This document shows positions 35,697 to 44,085 of a stretch of DNA of 64,000 nucleotides, piece after piece; position 1 is the first letter of the stretch; each line of letters opens with the position of its first letter. The notes under the pieces were generated by a model. The model had not been told where the DNA came from, made no database searches, and worked only from the letters and a program-made list of their open reading frames with translations. Origin of the DNA: Variovorax paradoxus (GTDB lineage Bacteria; Pseudomonadota; Gammaproteobacteria; Burkholderiales; Burkholderiaceae_C); the NCBI RefSeq assembly GCF_030811855.1, contig NZ_JAUSRN010000019.1, forward strand, positions 1 to 64,000. Direction: 5' to 3'. Both the position numbers and the translations under genes were made by a program.

Positions 35697-37100
35697 ATGC
35701 ACATTCATATTCTTGGCATCTGCGGCACGTTCATGGGCGGATTGGCCGCCCTGGCGCGCGAAGCAGGCCACCGGGTCACCGGCTGCGACGCCGGCGTGTA
35801 CCCGCCCATGAGCGACCAGCTTCGCTCGCTCGGCATCGACCTGATCGAAGGCTTCGCAGCCGACCAGCTCGCACTTTCGCCTGACATGTTCGTGGTTGGC
35901 AACGTGGTGTCGAGGGCGCGGCTTCCCGACGGCACGCCCAAGTTTCCGCTGATGGAAGCCATCCTCGATGCCGGCAAGCCATACACCAGCGGTCCGCAGT
36001 GGCTGGCCGAGCACGTGCTGCTGGGCCGCCACGTCATGGCGGTGGCCGGAACCCACGGCAAGACGACCACCACCTCGATGCTGGCCTGGGTGCTCGAACA
36101 GGGCGGCAAGGCGCCGGGTTTCCTCGTGGGCGGCGTTCCGCTCGACTTCGGCGTCTCGGCGCGGCTTGGCGGCGGGCAGGCCTTCGTCATCGAGGCGGAC
36201 GAATACGACACCGCTTTCTTCGACAAGCGCAGCAAGTTCGTCCACTACCGCCCGCGCACCGCGATTCTCAACAACCTCGAGTTCGACCACGCAGACATCT
36301 TCGACGACCTTGCCGCCATCGAACGCCAGTTTCACCATTTGGTGCGTACAGTGCCGGGCACCGGCCGGCTGGTGGTGAACGCCACCGAAGAAAGCCTGCA
36401 GCGCGTACTGGCCCAGGGCTGCTGGAGCGAGCTCGCGCGCTTTGGCGCGGGCGGCGAATGGCAGGCCGCCGGTTCGCACGATGCGTTCGACGTGCGTCGC
36501 CGGGGCGAAACGGTCGGACGGGTCGAATGGGAACTCTCAGGCCTGCACAACCAGATGAACGCGCTGGCCGCCATCGCGGCCGCCGAGCATGTGGGCGTGG
36601 CGCCGGCCGACGCGGCCCGAGCGCTCGGCACCTTCAGGAACGTGCGCCGCCGGATGGAACTGCGCGGCACCATCGAACGCAGCGGCGGCGCAATCACCGT
36701 CTATGACGATTTCGCCCATCACCCGACCGCTATCCGCACCACGCTGGACGGCCTGCGCAAGAAGCTCGATGCCGGCGGCAAACAGGACGAACGCATCCTG
36801 GCCGCCTTCGAGCCGCGCAGCAACACGATGAAGCTGGGTGTCATGGCCGCGCAGCTGCCGTGGAGCCTGGAGTCGGCCGACCGGTCGTTCTGCCACACGG
36901 CCGGGCTCGACTGGGACGCCGCCGCGGCCCTGGCGCCGATGGGTGACCGCGCTCAGGTGGCCGGTGCCATCGAGCCGCTGGTCGCGCAGATCGTCGCTGC
37001 GGCCCGGCCCGGCGACCACATCGTCTGCATGAGCAACGGAGGCTTCGGCGGCGTGCACGACAAATTGCTTGCGGCACTTCGCAGCGCGCCGGCATCATGA
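35697..37100 (+). CDS. mpl: UDP-N-acetylmuramate:L-alanyl-gamma-D-glutamyl-meso-diaminopimelate ligase
   Basis: A 467-residue Mur ligase that recycles murein tripeptide. Its N-terminus has HILGICGTFMGGLA and CDAGVYPPMSDQL, which separate Mpl from MurC, and the ATP site is AGTHGKTTTTSML. It complements ampD (23197) in the same recycling route, though the two are far apart here. It overlaps the cupin gene by ATGA. Confidence 0.95.
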   Translation: MHIHILGICGTFMGGLAALAREAGHRVTGCDAGVYPPMSDQLRSLGIDLIEGFAADQLALSPDMFVVGNVVSRARLPDGTPKFPLMEAILDAGKPYTSGPQWLAEHVLLGRHVMAVAGTHGKTTTTSMLAWVLEQGGKAPGFLVGGVPLDFGVSARLGGGQAFVIEADEYDTAFFDKRSKFVHYRPRTAILNNLEFDHADIFDDLAAIERQFHHLVRTVPGTGRLVVNATEESLQRVLAQGCWSELARFGAGGEWQAAGSHDAFDVRRRGETVGRVEWELSGLHNQMNALAAIAAAEHVGVAPADAARALGTFRNVRRRMELRGTIERSGGAITVYDDFAHHPTAIRTTLDGLRKKLDAGGKQDERILAAFEPRSNTMKLGVMAAQLPWSLESADRSFCHTAGLDWDAAAALAPMGDRAQVAGAIEPLVAQIVAAARPGDHIVCMSNGGFGGVHDKLLAALRSAPAS

Positions 37101-37606
37101 CCGCCATGCGCGCGCGGGAACTGATCGAGAGCCTGAAGCTGCAGCCCCACCCCGAGGGTGGCTGGTACAGCGAGGTGTTCCGTTCCGCGGCGACCGTGGT
37201 CCCCACCGACGGCCGCGCGCCGCGCAGCGCGCTCACCAGCATCTACTTTCTGCTCGAAGCGGGGCAGCATTCGCGCTGGCACCGGGTGCTGTCGGACGAA
37301 GTCTGGGTGCACCTGGAAGGCGTACCGCTGGCGCTGTGGACCTGCGATGCCGCGCTGCGCACCGCGCCGGCCCACGTGCGGCTGGGCCCGCTCGATGCGC
37401 ACGGCACGCGGCCGCAGCACGTGGTGTCGGCCGGCCAATGGCAGGCTGCCCGCCCGATCCAGGGCCATACCAGCGGCGACTACACGCTGGTCGCCTGCAT
37501 GGTCGGGCCGGGCTTCGACTTTGCCGACTTTTCGCTGGTGCCGCCCGACAGCGATGAAGCCACCGCCATGCGGCACCACTGGCCCGAGCTGGCCGGGATG
37601 CTTTGA
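37097..37606 (+). CDS. Cupin-fold protein (DUF985 family)
   Basis: A 169-residue cupin with the family start (LIESLKLQPHPEGGWYSEVFRS), an HSRWHRV metal-ligand-like segment and a C-terminal GPGFDFADFSL. Function is unknown. It is translationally coupled to mpl and convergent with aroG, 6 bases apart, with no terminator between them. Confidence 0.85.
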   Translation: MTAMRARELIESLKLQPHPEGGWYSEVFRSAATVVPTDGRAPRSALTSIYFLLEAGQHSRWHRVLSDEVWVHLEGVPLALWTCDAALRTAPAHVRLGPLDAHGTRPQHVVSAGQWQAARPIQGHTSGDYTLVACMVGPGFDFADFSLVPPDSDEATAMRHHWPELAGML

Positions 37607-37612
37607 CCCCGT

Positions 37613-38731
37613 TTAACCCCTGCGCTGCTTGATGGCCTGCGACAGGGTGTCGAGCACCTGCACTGAATCATCCCAGCCGATGCATGCATCGGTGATGCTC
37701 TTGCCGTATTCGAGGCCCGAGAGCTGGTCCTTGCCCGGCGAGAACTTCTGGGCGCCGGCCTGCAGATGGCTTTCGACCATCACGCCGAAGACGCGGTTCG
37801 AGCCCCCGGCGATCTGGTTGGCGATGTCCTTCGCTACGTCGATCTGCTTCTGGTGCTGCTTGGAGCTGTTCGCATGGCTGCAATCGACCATCAGCGTGGG
37901 CGGCAGCTTGGCGGCTTCGAGATCCTTGCAGGCAGCTTCGACACTCGCGGCGTCGTAGTTCGGCGCCTTGCCGCCGCGCAGGATCACGTGGCAGTCACGG
38001 TTGCCGTTGGTCTGCACGATCGCGACCTGGCCGTTCTTGTGCACCGACAGGAAGTGGTGCCCGCGTGCCGCCGCCTGGATGGCGTCGGTCGCGATGCGAA
38101 TGTTGCCATCGGTGCCGTTCTTGAAGCCGATCGGGGCCGAGAGGCCAGAGGCCAGCTCGCGGTGCACCTGGCTTTCGGTGGTGCGCGCGCCGATGGCGCC
38201 CCAGGCGATCAGGTCGCCGATGTATTGCGGCGAGATCACGTCGAGAAACTCGCTGCCCGCCGGCAGGCCCAGGCGGTTGATGTCAATCAACAGCTGGCGC
38301 GCGATGCGCAGGCCCTCGTCGATGCGAAAGCTCTCGTCGAGGTACGGGTCGTTGATGAGGCCCTTCCAGCCGACCGTGGTGCGTGGCTTCTCGAAATACA
38401 CGCGCATCACGATCTCGAGCGTGCCGGCGTATTTTTCGCGCTCGACCTTCAGGCGGCGGGCATATTCGAGCGCCGCGGCCGGGTCGTGGATCGAGCAGGG
38501 TCCCATGACCACCAGCAACCGGTCGTCCTTGCCGGCCATGATGTTGTGGATGCTGCGACGGGTGCCTTCGATCAGCGTTTCGACCGGCGTGCCGCGAATC
38601 GGGAAGAAGCGGATCAGGTGTTCAGGAGGGGGCAGCACGTTGATGTCCTTGATGCGTTCGTCGTCGGTCTTGCTGGTTTTTTCGACGCTCGCATACCAGC
38701 TGTCGCTGGTCGGGGCAGTGTTCGTGCTCAT
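37613..38731 (-). CDS. aroG: 3-deoxy-7-phosphoheptulonate synthase (DAHP synthase, type I)
   Basis: A 372-residue type I-alpha DAHP synthase, the first enzyme of aromatic amino acid synthesis. Motifs include VVMGPCSIHDPAAALEYA, EKPRTTVGWKGLINDP, GARTTESQVHRELASGL and DCSHANSSKQ. The ATG at 38731 follows AAGGAAAA. Upstream on the same strand lie a terminator (38769-38801) and an aromatic-rich leader peptide (38824-38898), so expression is probably controlled by attenuation. Confidence 0.95.
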   Translation of the reverse strand: MSTNTAPTSDSWYASVEKTSKTDDERIKDINVLPPPEHLIRFFPIRGTPVETLIEGTRRSIHNIMAGKDDRLLVVMGPCSIHDPAAALEYARRLKVEREKYAGTLEIVMRVYFEKPRTTVGWKGLINDPYLDESFRIDEGLRIARQLLIDINRLGLPAGSEFLDVISPQYIGDLIAWGAIGARTTESQVHRELASGLSAPIGFKNGTDGNIRIATDAIQAAARGHHFLSVHKNGQVAIVQTNGNRDCHVILRGGKAPNYDAASVEAACKDLEAAKLPPTLMVDCSHANSSKQHQKQIDVAKDIANQIAGGSNRVFGVMVESHLQAGAQKFSPGKDQLSGLEYGKSITDACIGWDDSVQVLDTLSQAIKQRRG

Positions 38732-38768
38732 GGTGTTTTCCTTGTGGGTGTGAAGATCGTCAGGGCAT

Positions 38769-38801
38769 AAAAAAACCGCCGGGGCTGGAGGCGCCGGCGG
38801 T
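38769..38801 (-). terminator. Attenuator terminator upstream of aroG
   Basis: On the minus strand an 8-bp perfect stem (ACCGCCGG/CCGGCGGT) with an 11-base loop is followed by seven T. It lies between the leader peptide and aroG, 37 bases before the aroG start. The 5' arm can alternatively pair with CCGGCGG at 38843-38849 inside the leader reading frame, which would act as antiterminator. Confidence 0.8.
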
Positions 38802-38823
38802 TTTGGGAGGGTGTTCGTTTGCT

Positions 38824-38898
38824 TTACGCGCTCGCCTCTCGTCCGCCGGAAACCGGGAACCAAAAGAAGGCAAAAAAATAAGCGCGGAGGGCGGACAT
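38824..38898 (-). CDS. Aromatic-rich leader peptide of aroG
   Basis: A 24-codon ORF with the run Y-F-F-A-F-F-W-F at residues 7-14, followed by P-V-S-G-G and a TAA. Seven of eight residues in that run are aromatic, which is very unlikely by chance in a GC-rich genome. An in-frame ATG at 38916 would extend it by six codons. The codons for S-G-G contain CCGGCGG, the antiterminator strand. Ribosome stalling at Phe/Tyr/Trp codons would decide terminator formation. Confidence 0.75.
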   Translation of the reverse strand: MSALRAYFFAFFWFPVSGGREASA

Positions 38899-38916
38899 GT
38901 GGGCGAAATGTAGCAT

Positions 38917-38951
38917 GGAAAACAGGAAGCCCGGCAAAAGCCAGGGCTTCC
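38917..38951 (-). terminator. Terminator of the lipoprotein gene
   Basis: On the minus strand GGAAGCCC and GGGCTTCC form an 8-bp stem around an 11-base loop, followed by TGTTTT. It directly follows the lipoprotein stop and separates that gene from the aroG leader. Confidence 0.7.
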
Positions 38952-38956
38952 GAAGG

Positions 38957-39499
38957 TCAGCGGTAGCCGGATTCGTTGGGGTTGTGGATGATCCAGATCA
39001 GGTTGCCGCCCGAGTAGTCGCCCATGCCGCCACCCGCGAAAACCAGCCGGCCCTGGCCCTTGTAGGTCATCTCGTAGCGGTGGCGGTCGCCTCCGAAATA
39101 GAACGGGATGAAGGCCTTGCCCGTGACGTAGGCGCCCTGGCCGGTCGGCTGGCCGGCAATGTCGGTGACCTGCCTGGCGCTCATGCCGATCTGCAGCCGA
39201 TTGAACCTGCTGTTGCGCGTCGGGTTGCCGGTGATCTCGCCTTCGTAGCCGTTCAGGCCTTTGATGGTGCGGCCGCTGCCGGCTTCGACCTTGGAAGAAT
39301 CGATCACGTTGCCCTGGGCATCCATGCCAGCCTTCGCGCCGCCACGGGCTGGTGCCGCCGGTGCGGCGGCAGGCGCAGGCGCGGCCGCGGATGGAGTGGC
39401 GGCCGAACCGCCGCGCGATGCGCAGCCGGCGGTTGCCAGCAATGCCGCGGCAACGGTCGCAGCCCACAGGGCCGCAGACGAATTGATCCTGATCCTCAT
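38957..39499 (-). CDS. Lipoprotein with a possible BamE/SmpA-like fold
   Basis: A 180-residue predicted lipoprotein: signal peptide, lipobox ATAGC (cysteine at about 26), then an Ala/Pro-rich linker. The C-terminal part has LQIGMSARQVTDIAGQPT followed by Gly/Tyr-rich strands, a pattern like the BamE/SmpA motif. Its role is unknown; assignment to outer-membrane assembly would be speculative. A good ribosome site (AAAGAGGAGCATTCG) precedes the ATG. Confidence 0.75.
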   Translation of the reverse strand: MRIRINSSAALWAATVAAALLATAGCASRGGSAATPSAAAPAPAAAPAAPARGGAKAGMDAQGNVIDSSKVEAGSGRTIKGLNGYEGEITGNPTRNSRFNRLQIGMSARQVTDIAGQPTGQGAYVTGKAFIPFYFGGDRHRYEMTYKGQGRLVFAGGGMGDYSGGNLIWIIHNPNESGYR

Positions 39500-39547
39500 C
39501 GAATGCTCCTCTTTGTAAAAATTTGAGGAGCGGAGCTTAGCAAGCTC

Positions 39548-41008
39548 TCAGGCCGTGCCGCCTACGGTCAAACCATCGATGCGCAAGGTGGGCTGGCCCA
39601 CCCCGACCGGCACGCTCTGGCCTTCCTTGCCGCAGGTGCCCACGCCGGAATCGAGTGCCATGTCGTTGCCGATCATCGTCACGCGGGTGAGCGCGTCCGG
39701 GCCATTGCCCACGATGGTCGCGCCCTTCACCGGGTACTGGATCTTTCCGTTCTCGACCCAGTAGGCTTCGCTTGCGGAGAACACGAACTTGCCGCTCGTG
39801 ATGTCGACCTGCCCGCCGCCGAAGTTGGTGGCGTAGAGGCCCTTCTTGATGCTCGCGACGATTTCCTTCGGGTCCTTATCGCCGCCCAGCATGTAGGTGT
39901 TGGTCATGCGCGGCATCGGCACGTGCGCGTAGCTCTCGCGGCGGCCGTTGCCCGTGGGCTTGACCTTCATGAGGCGCGCGTTGAGCGAATCCTGGATGTA
40001 GCCCTTGAGAATGCCGTCCTCGATGAGCACGTTGCGCTGGCTCGCATTGCCTTCGTCGTCGACATTGAGCGAACCGCGGCGGTCGGCAATGGTGCCGTCG
40101 TCGAGCACGGTCACGCCCTTGGCCGCCACGCGCTGGCCGATGCGGCCCGAGAACGCGCTCGAGCCCTTGCGGTTGAAGTCGCCCTCCAGGCCGTGGCCGA
40201 TGGCCTCGTGCAGCAGGATGCCGGGCCAGCCGGAACCGAGGACCACCGTCATTTCGCCGGCCGGGGCCGGACGGGCATCGAGGTTGGTCAGCGCGGCCTT
40301 CACGGCATGGTCGACGTATTCGGCGATCTGCTCGTCGGTGAAGTAGGCCAGCCCGAAACGCCCGCCGCCGCCGCCCGAACCGACTTCGCGCCGGCCGTTC
40401 TGCTCGGCGATCACGGTGACCGACAGGCGCACCAGCGGCCGCACGTCGGCCGCCAGGGTGCCGTCGGCGCGCGCCACCAGCACCACGTCGTACTCGCTCG
40501 CGAGGCCCGCCATGACCTGCGCCACGCGCGGATCGCGCGAACGGGCGAGCTTCTCGACCTTTTCGAGCAGCTTGACCTTGGCCGTGCTGTCGAGCGTGGA
40601 AATGGGGTCGATGCCGCTGTAGAGCGACCGGCTCGACGCGATCTTGCGCGTGGCCGTCTTCACCCGGCCGGTGCGGCCCGCCGAAGAAATGGAGCGCACG
40701 GTGCGCGCGGCATCGAGCAGCGACGCCTCGGAAATGTCGTCCGAATAGGCGAAAGCCGTTTTTTCGCCGCTGACCGCACGCACGCCGACGCCCTGGTCGA
40801 TGCTGAAGCTGCCGGTCTTGACGATGCCCTCTTCGAGGCTCCAGCCTTCGCTGCGCGTGTACTGGAAGTACAGGTCGGCGTCGTCCACCTTGTGCGCGGT
40901 GATCTCGGCCAGGGCCTTGCCCAGGTGCGATTCGTCGAGGCCGAATGGCGTGAGAAGAAGCTGTTGCGCCGTGGCAAGGCGCTCGATGGTGGGTTCGCGA
41001 GAGATCAT
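39548..41008 (-). CDS. tldD: Metalloprotease TldD
   Basis: A 486-residue member of the TldD/PmbA family. The zinc-binding HExxxH is in LLHEAIGHGLEGDF at about 255-260. With TldE (PmbA), TldD degrades unfolded peptides and matures microcin-type peptides in E. coli. No tldE is adjacent. An AATAAT hexamer (41016-41021) ends 7 bases before the ATG, suggesting a leaderless mRNA despite rodA lying 40 bases upstream on the same strand. Confidence 0.95.
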   Translation of the reverse strand: MISREPTIERLATAQQLLLTPFGLDESHLGKALAEITAHKVDDADLYFQYTRSEGWSLEEGIVKTGSFSIDQGVGVRAVSGEKTAFAYSDDISEASLLDAARTVRSISSAGRTGRVKTATRKIASSRSLYSGIDPISTLDSTAKVKLLEKVEKLARSRDPRVAQVMAGLASEYDVVLVARADGTLAADVRPLVRLSVTVIAEQNGRREVGSGGGGGRFGLAYFTDEQIAEYVDHAVKAALTNLDARPAPAGEMTVVLGSGWPGILLHEAIGHGLEGDFNRKGSSAFSGRIGQRVAAKGVTVLDDGTIADRRGSLNVDDEGNASQRNVLIEDGILKGYIQDSLNARLMKVKPTGNGRRESYAHVPMPRMTNTYMLGGDKDPKEIVASIKKGLYATNFGGGQVDITSGKFVFSASEAYWVENGKIQYPVKGATIVGNGPDALTRVTMIGNDMALDSGVGTCGKEGQSVPVGVGQPTLRIDGLTVGGTA

Positions 41009-41015
41009 GAAGGGG

Positions 41016-41021
41016 ATTATT
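41016..41021 (-). promoter_or_regulatory. -10-like AATAAT next to tldD start
   Basis: AATAAT on the minus strand (5/6 to consensus) lies 7 bases before the tldD ATG, with no ribosome site between. Confidence 0.45.
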
Positions 41022-41048
41022 GCTCGCCCCCACGCTTTGCGTACTGCG

Positions 41049-42203
41049 CTAGTTCTGGGCGAGCTTGCGGGCCCTGGCGACGGACATCAGGATGCCCAGG
41101 CCCAGGCCTAGCGTGACCATGGCGGTGCCGCCGTAGCTGATGAACGGCAGCGGCACGCCCACCACGGGCAGGATGCCACTCACCATGCCCATGTTCACAA
41201 AGGCATAGGTGAAGAAAATCATCGTCACCGCCCCGGCCAGGAGCCGCGAGAACAAAGTGGTGGCGTTGGCTGCGATGGCCAGCCCGCGGAAGATCAGCAG
41301 GATGAAGGCTGCAATCAGCGTGAGGTTGCCCACCAGGCCGAACTCCTCGGAATAAGCCGCAAAGATGAAGTCGGTGGTGCGCTCGGGAATGAATTCGAGG
41401 TGCGTCTGCGTGCCCTGCATGAAGCCCTTGCCACCCACGCCGCCCGAGCCGATGGCGATCATCCCCTGGATGATGTGGAAGCCCTTGCCCAGCGGGTCCT
41501 TGCTCGGGTCGAGCAGCGTGCAGACGCGCTGCTTCTGGTAGTCGTGCAGCACGCGCCAATCAACGCCGTCGGCGCACAGCTGCGACTCGAAGCCGACGAT
41601 CAGCGTTACGGCAATGGCGCCGATCACCACTGGTGGAACGATCAGCTTCCACGACAAGCCGGCAAAAAAGATGACCGCCATGCCGGCCGCGAGCACCAGG
41701 AGCGAGGTGCCCAGGTCCGGCTGTTTCATGATGAGCCCCACCGGCACTGCGAGCAGCACCGTGGCCACCACGAAGTCGAGCGGCCGCAACTGGCCTTCCC
41801 GCCGCTGGAACCACCAGGCCAGCATCAGCGGCATCGCGATCTTGAGGATTTCGCTGGGCTGAATCACCACGCCGATGTTGATCCAGCGCGTGGCGCCTTT
41901 CTTGGTGATGCCGAAGAGCGCCACCGCCACCAGCAGCGCGACCCCCGTGGCATAGAGCGGCACCGCGAAGATCATCAGCCGCTGCGGCGGCACCTGGGCC
42001 ACCACGAACATGATGAAGCCGGCCAGCAGCATGTTGCGGCCATGGTCGGAAAAACGCGAGCCATGGTCATAGCCCGACGAATACATGGTGAGCAGTCCGG
42101 CGAAGGCCAGCAACAGCACGGCAAAGGCCAGAAAGCCGTCGAAGCCCTGGAAGATGGGCGCGATGCGGCGCGCCAGGGAGGGCTGATTGAACACGGCGGA
42201 CAT
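41049..42203 (-). CDS. rodA: Rod shape-determining protein RodA (SEDS peptidoglycan polymerase)
   Basis: A 384-residue SEDS-family membrane polymerase with about ten transmembrane helices. Family motifs are GATRWINIGVVIQPSE, the large loop with QSHLEF-like QTHLEFIPERTTDFIFAAYSEEFG, and the C-terminal GVPLPFISYGGTAM. RodA polymerises glycan strands for cell elongation, normally beside PBP2 (mrdA); here mrdA is not adjacent. FtsW, the division counterpart, is also in this window. Confidence 0.94.
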   Translation of the reverse strand: MSAVFNQPSLARRIAPIFQGFDGFLAFAVLLLAFAGLLTMYSSGYDHGSRFSDHGRNMLLAGFIMFVVAQVPPQRLMIFAVPLYATGVALLVAVALFGITKKGATRWINIGVVIQPSEILKIAMPLMLAWWFQRREGQLRPLDFVVATVLLAVPVGLIMKQPDLGTSLLVLAAGMAVIFFAGLSWKLIVPPVVIGAIAVTLIVGFESQLCADGVDWRVLHDYQKQRVCTLLDPSKDPLGKGFHIIQGMIAIGSGGVGGKGFMQGTQTHLEFIPERTTDFIFAAYSEEFGLVGNLTLIAAFILLIFRGLAIAANATTLFSRLLAGAVTMIFFTYAFVNMGMVSGILPVVGVPLPFISYGGTAMVTLGLGLGILMSVARARKLAQN

Positions 42204-42211
42204 GGGGGCGG

Positions 42212-42217
42212 ATTATC
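42212..42217 (-). promoter_or_regulatory. -10-like GATAAT next to rodA start
   Basis: GATAAT on the minus strand (5/6) lies 8 bases before the rodA ATG. Confidence 0.4.
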
Positions 42218-42235
42218 CGCGCCCCGCGGAGCGTT

Positions 42236-44080
42236 TCAGCCGAAATCAAGCTGAACGACCGTGCGCCCCAGTCGGCTTTCAAGCGCGAGCTGTGCGCCGA
42301 CCGTGGCGGCGCGCTCCGAAAGCGCCCTAGGGACGCGCGATGCGTCGAAGCCCTGCCCGTCATCGATCACGCGCAGTTGCACGGCGCCGTTCACGTTTTC
42401 GGCCTCGATCCGGAGCGTTTTCGCCTGAGCGTGCTGCAACACATTGGAAATGGCCTCGAACAGCAGGAACTGCAACTGCCGCATGCCCTGCGCGTCGAGC
42501 CGCTCCACCGTGGGCACCTCGTCCACCGCCCATTCGAACGCAATGCCAGCGGCCGCCAGCCGCGGCTCCAGCCTGTAACGCAAGGCCGCCAGCAGGGCGC
42601 CGACGTCGCCCGGCGGCAGATGGATGGAATCGATCGACAGCTTGAGCTTGTCGAGCGAGTCGCGCAGCGTGCGCAGCAGTTCGTCGGAACTCGCCTGGCC
42701 CGATTGCAGCTGGCGGATGGCCGAGCTGATGTGCGAACCCACGCCGTCGTGCATGTCGCGCAGGATGCGCTCGCGCTCATGGGTGCGCGCCTGGTCGCGC
42801 GCCACCTGCTCCAGCGCGGCGAAGGTAGACGCGAGTTCGCGCTCGCGCTGTGCCACGCGCTCGGCCAGGGTCGTGACCCATCCGCGCGCCTCGATGCTCG
42901 CGGCACGGAAGCGCCGCAGCACGATCAAGAGCAGCGCAATGCCGAAGAACACCGACGAATACCGCACCCAGGTGGTTTCGCCGTAGGCGTCGCTCAAGCG
43001 GATCACGAGCCAGTCGCGTGTGCCGAAGCCCAGAGTCACCAGCGCGGCGGCGGCCACCAGCAGGCGGCCGAGGGTCGGGCGCTTGAAGGTTGCTACCGCG
43101 AAGGCGCCGACGAACAGCGCAACGAACACGATTTCCAGCGCGAGCCACCCGGTGAGCCAATAGGGCTGCTCCCAGTGCAGCGCCATCGCACTCGAGGCGA
43201 AGGTACCGGCCACCACGGTTGCCATCGGCCAGCGCAGCCAGCGCATGCGCGGATTGCCGTTCCAGCCGGCCAGGTGATAGCAGAACATCATGGCGGAGGC
43301 GGCCCAGCCGGCATAGCAAGTGGCCATGAACACGCCCCAGGGCCCCCAGGAAAGAGGCGGCTCGGCGATCACGCTGTCGGCCACCCGCAAGGCCCAGCAG
43401 AATTCGGCCAATGCGGCCCAGAAATAGATGCCGTCGCGCCGCCGCCGTCCATTGGCATCGGGATCGACTTGCGTGAGCCACAGGGCCAACGCGATGCCGC
43501 CGACGATGAGGCTGAAGGCCGTCAGCAGCACCGATCCCGTGAAGCGCCAGGCATAAGCGCTCTCGAAAAGCTCGGTTCGCACCGGCATCGCAGGTCCGAT
43601 GGTCACGCGCGACAACCCTGCGCGGCGGGCGCTGTCGGCGCGGATGCGGATCTGAAGGCGGTTGTCGCCCGCCTTCAGCAGGTGCCCCGGCACCGGCACA
43701 TAGGTGGGCGCCTTCGCGTAGTCGGCGCCGTTGCCGCGCGCCAGGTCACCATAGGCCTGCAGCAAGGCGTCGTTGAGCCGCACCTCGAGAACGTTGCCGG
43801 CGCGGGGAATGAAGATGCCCCAGGGTGTCGACGGCTCCCCTGCCAGGGTGAAGGGCAGCTCGAAGTCCGCCAGGCCGGGGCGTCCGGCGTGCCGTCGATC
43901 CCAGTGGTACGACAGCTCGACTGGCGCCTGGTGCGTGACGGCGTCGATGGTGGTGGTGACGGTGCCGCGCCACAGTTCGATCGGGTTTTCCGCCGGCGCA
44001 GCCGCCGCGGCCATCGCGACCAGCGCGAGCCACATGGCCAATAGCGCCCGCGCCGGGCCTGCGAACATGCGCCCGGCCAC
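42236..44080 (-). CDS. Membrane sensor histidine kinase (HisKA_3/NarX-like class)
   Basis: A 614-residue kinase. It has a signal peptide (about 1-27), a periplasmic beta-rich domain (about 28-180) of the 7TMR-DISM kind, about seven transmembrane helices (185-400), then a coiled region and the dimerisation motif ERILRDMHDGVGSHISSAI with the phospho-acceptor histidine. The ATPase has EAISNVLQHA and DDGQGFD. The ligand is unknown. It lies 5 bases after the LuxR-type regulator gene, its evident partner. Confidence 0.88.
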   Translation of the reverse strand: MAGRMFAGPARALLAMWLALVAMAAAAAPAENPIELWRGTVTTTIDAVTHQAPVELSYHWDRRHAGRPGLADFELPFTLAGEPSTPWGIFIPRAGNVLEVRLNDALLQAYGDLARGNGADYAKAPTYVPVPGHLLKAGDNRLQIRIRADSARRAGLSRVTIGPAMPVRTELFESAYAWRFTGSVLLTAFSLIVGGIALALWLTQVDPDANGRRRRDGIYFWAALAEFCWALRVADSVIAEPPLSWGPWGVFMATCYAGWAASAMMFCYHLAGWNGNPRMRWLRWPMATVVAGTFASSAMALHWEQPYWLTGWLALEIVFVALFVGAFAVATFKRPTLGRLLVAAAALVTLGFGTRDWLVIRLSDAYGETTWVRYSSVFFGIALLLIVLRRFRAASIEARGWVTTLAERVAQRERELASTFAALEQVARDQARTHERERILRDMHDGVGSHISSAIRQLQSGQASSDELLRTLRDSLDKLKLSIDSIHLPPGDVGALLAALRYRLEPRLAAAGIAFEWAVDEVPTVERLDAQGMRQLQFLLFEAISNVLQHAQAKTLRIEAENVNGAVQLRVIDDGQGFDASRVPRALSERAATVGAQLALESRLGRTVVQLDFG

Positions 44081-44085
44081 GCCGT

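Noticed and set aside
38732..38863. N-terminal extension of aroG
   Set aside because: The extension would translate through the terminator hairpin and is proline-rich without homology; the ATG at 38731 has a ribosome site and gives the family N-terminus.
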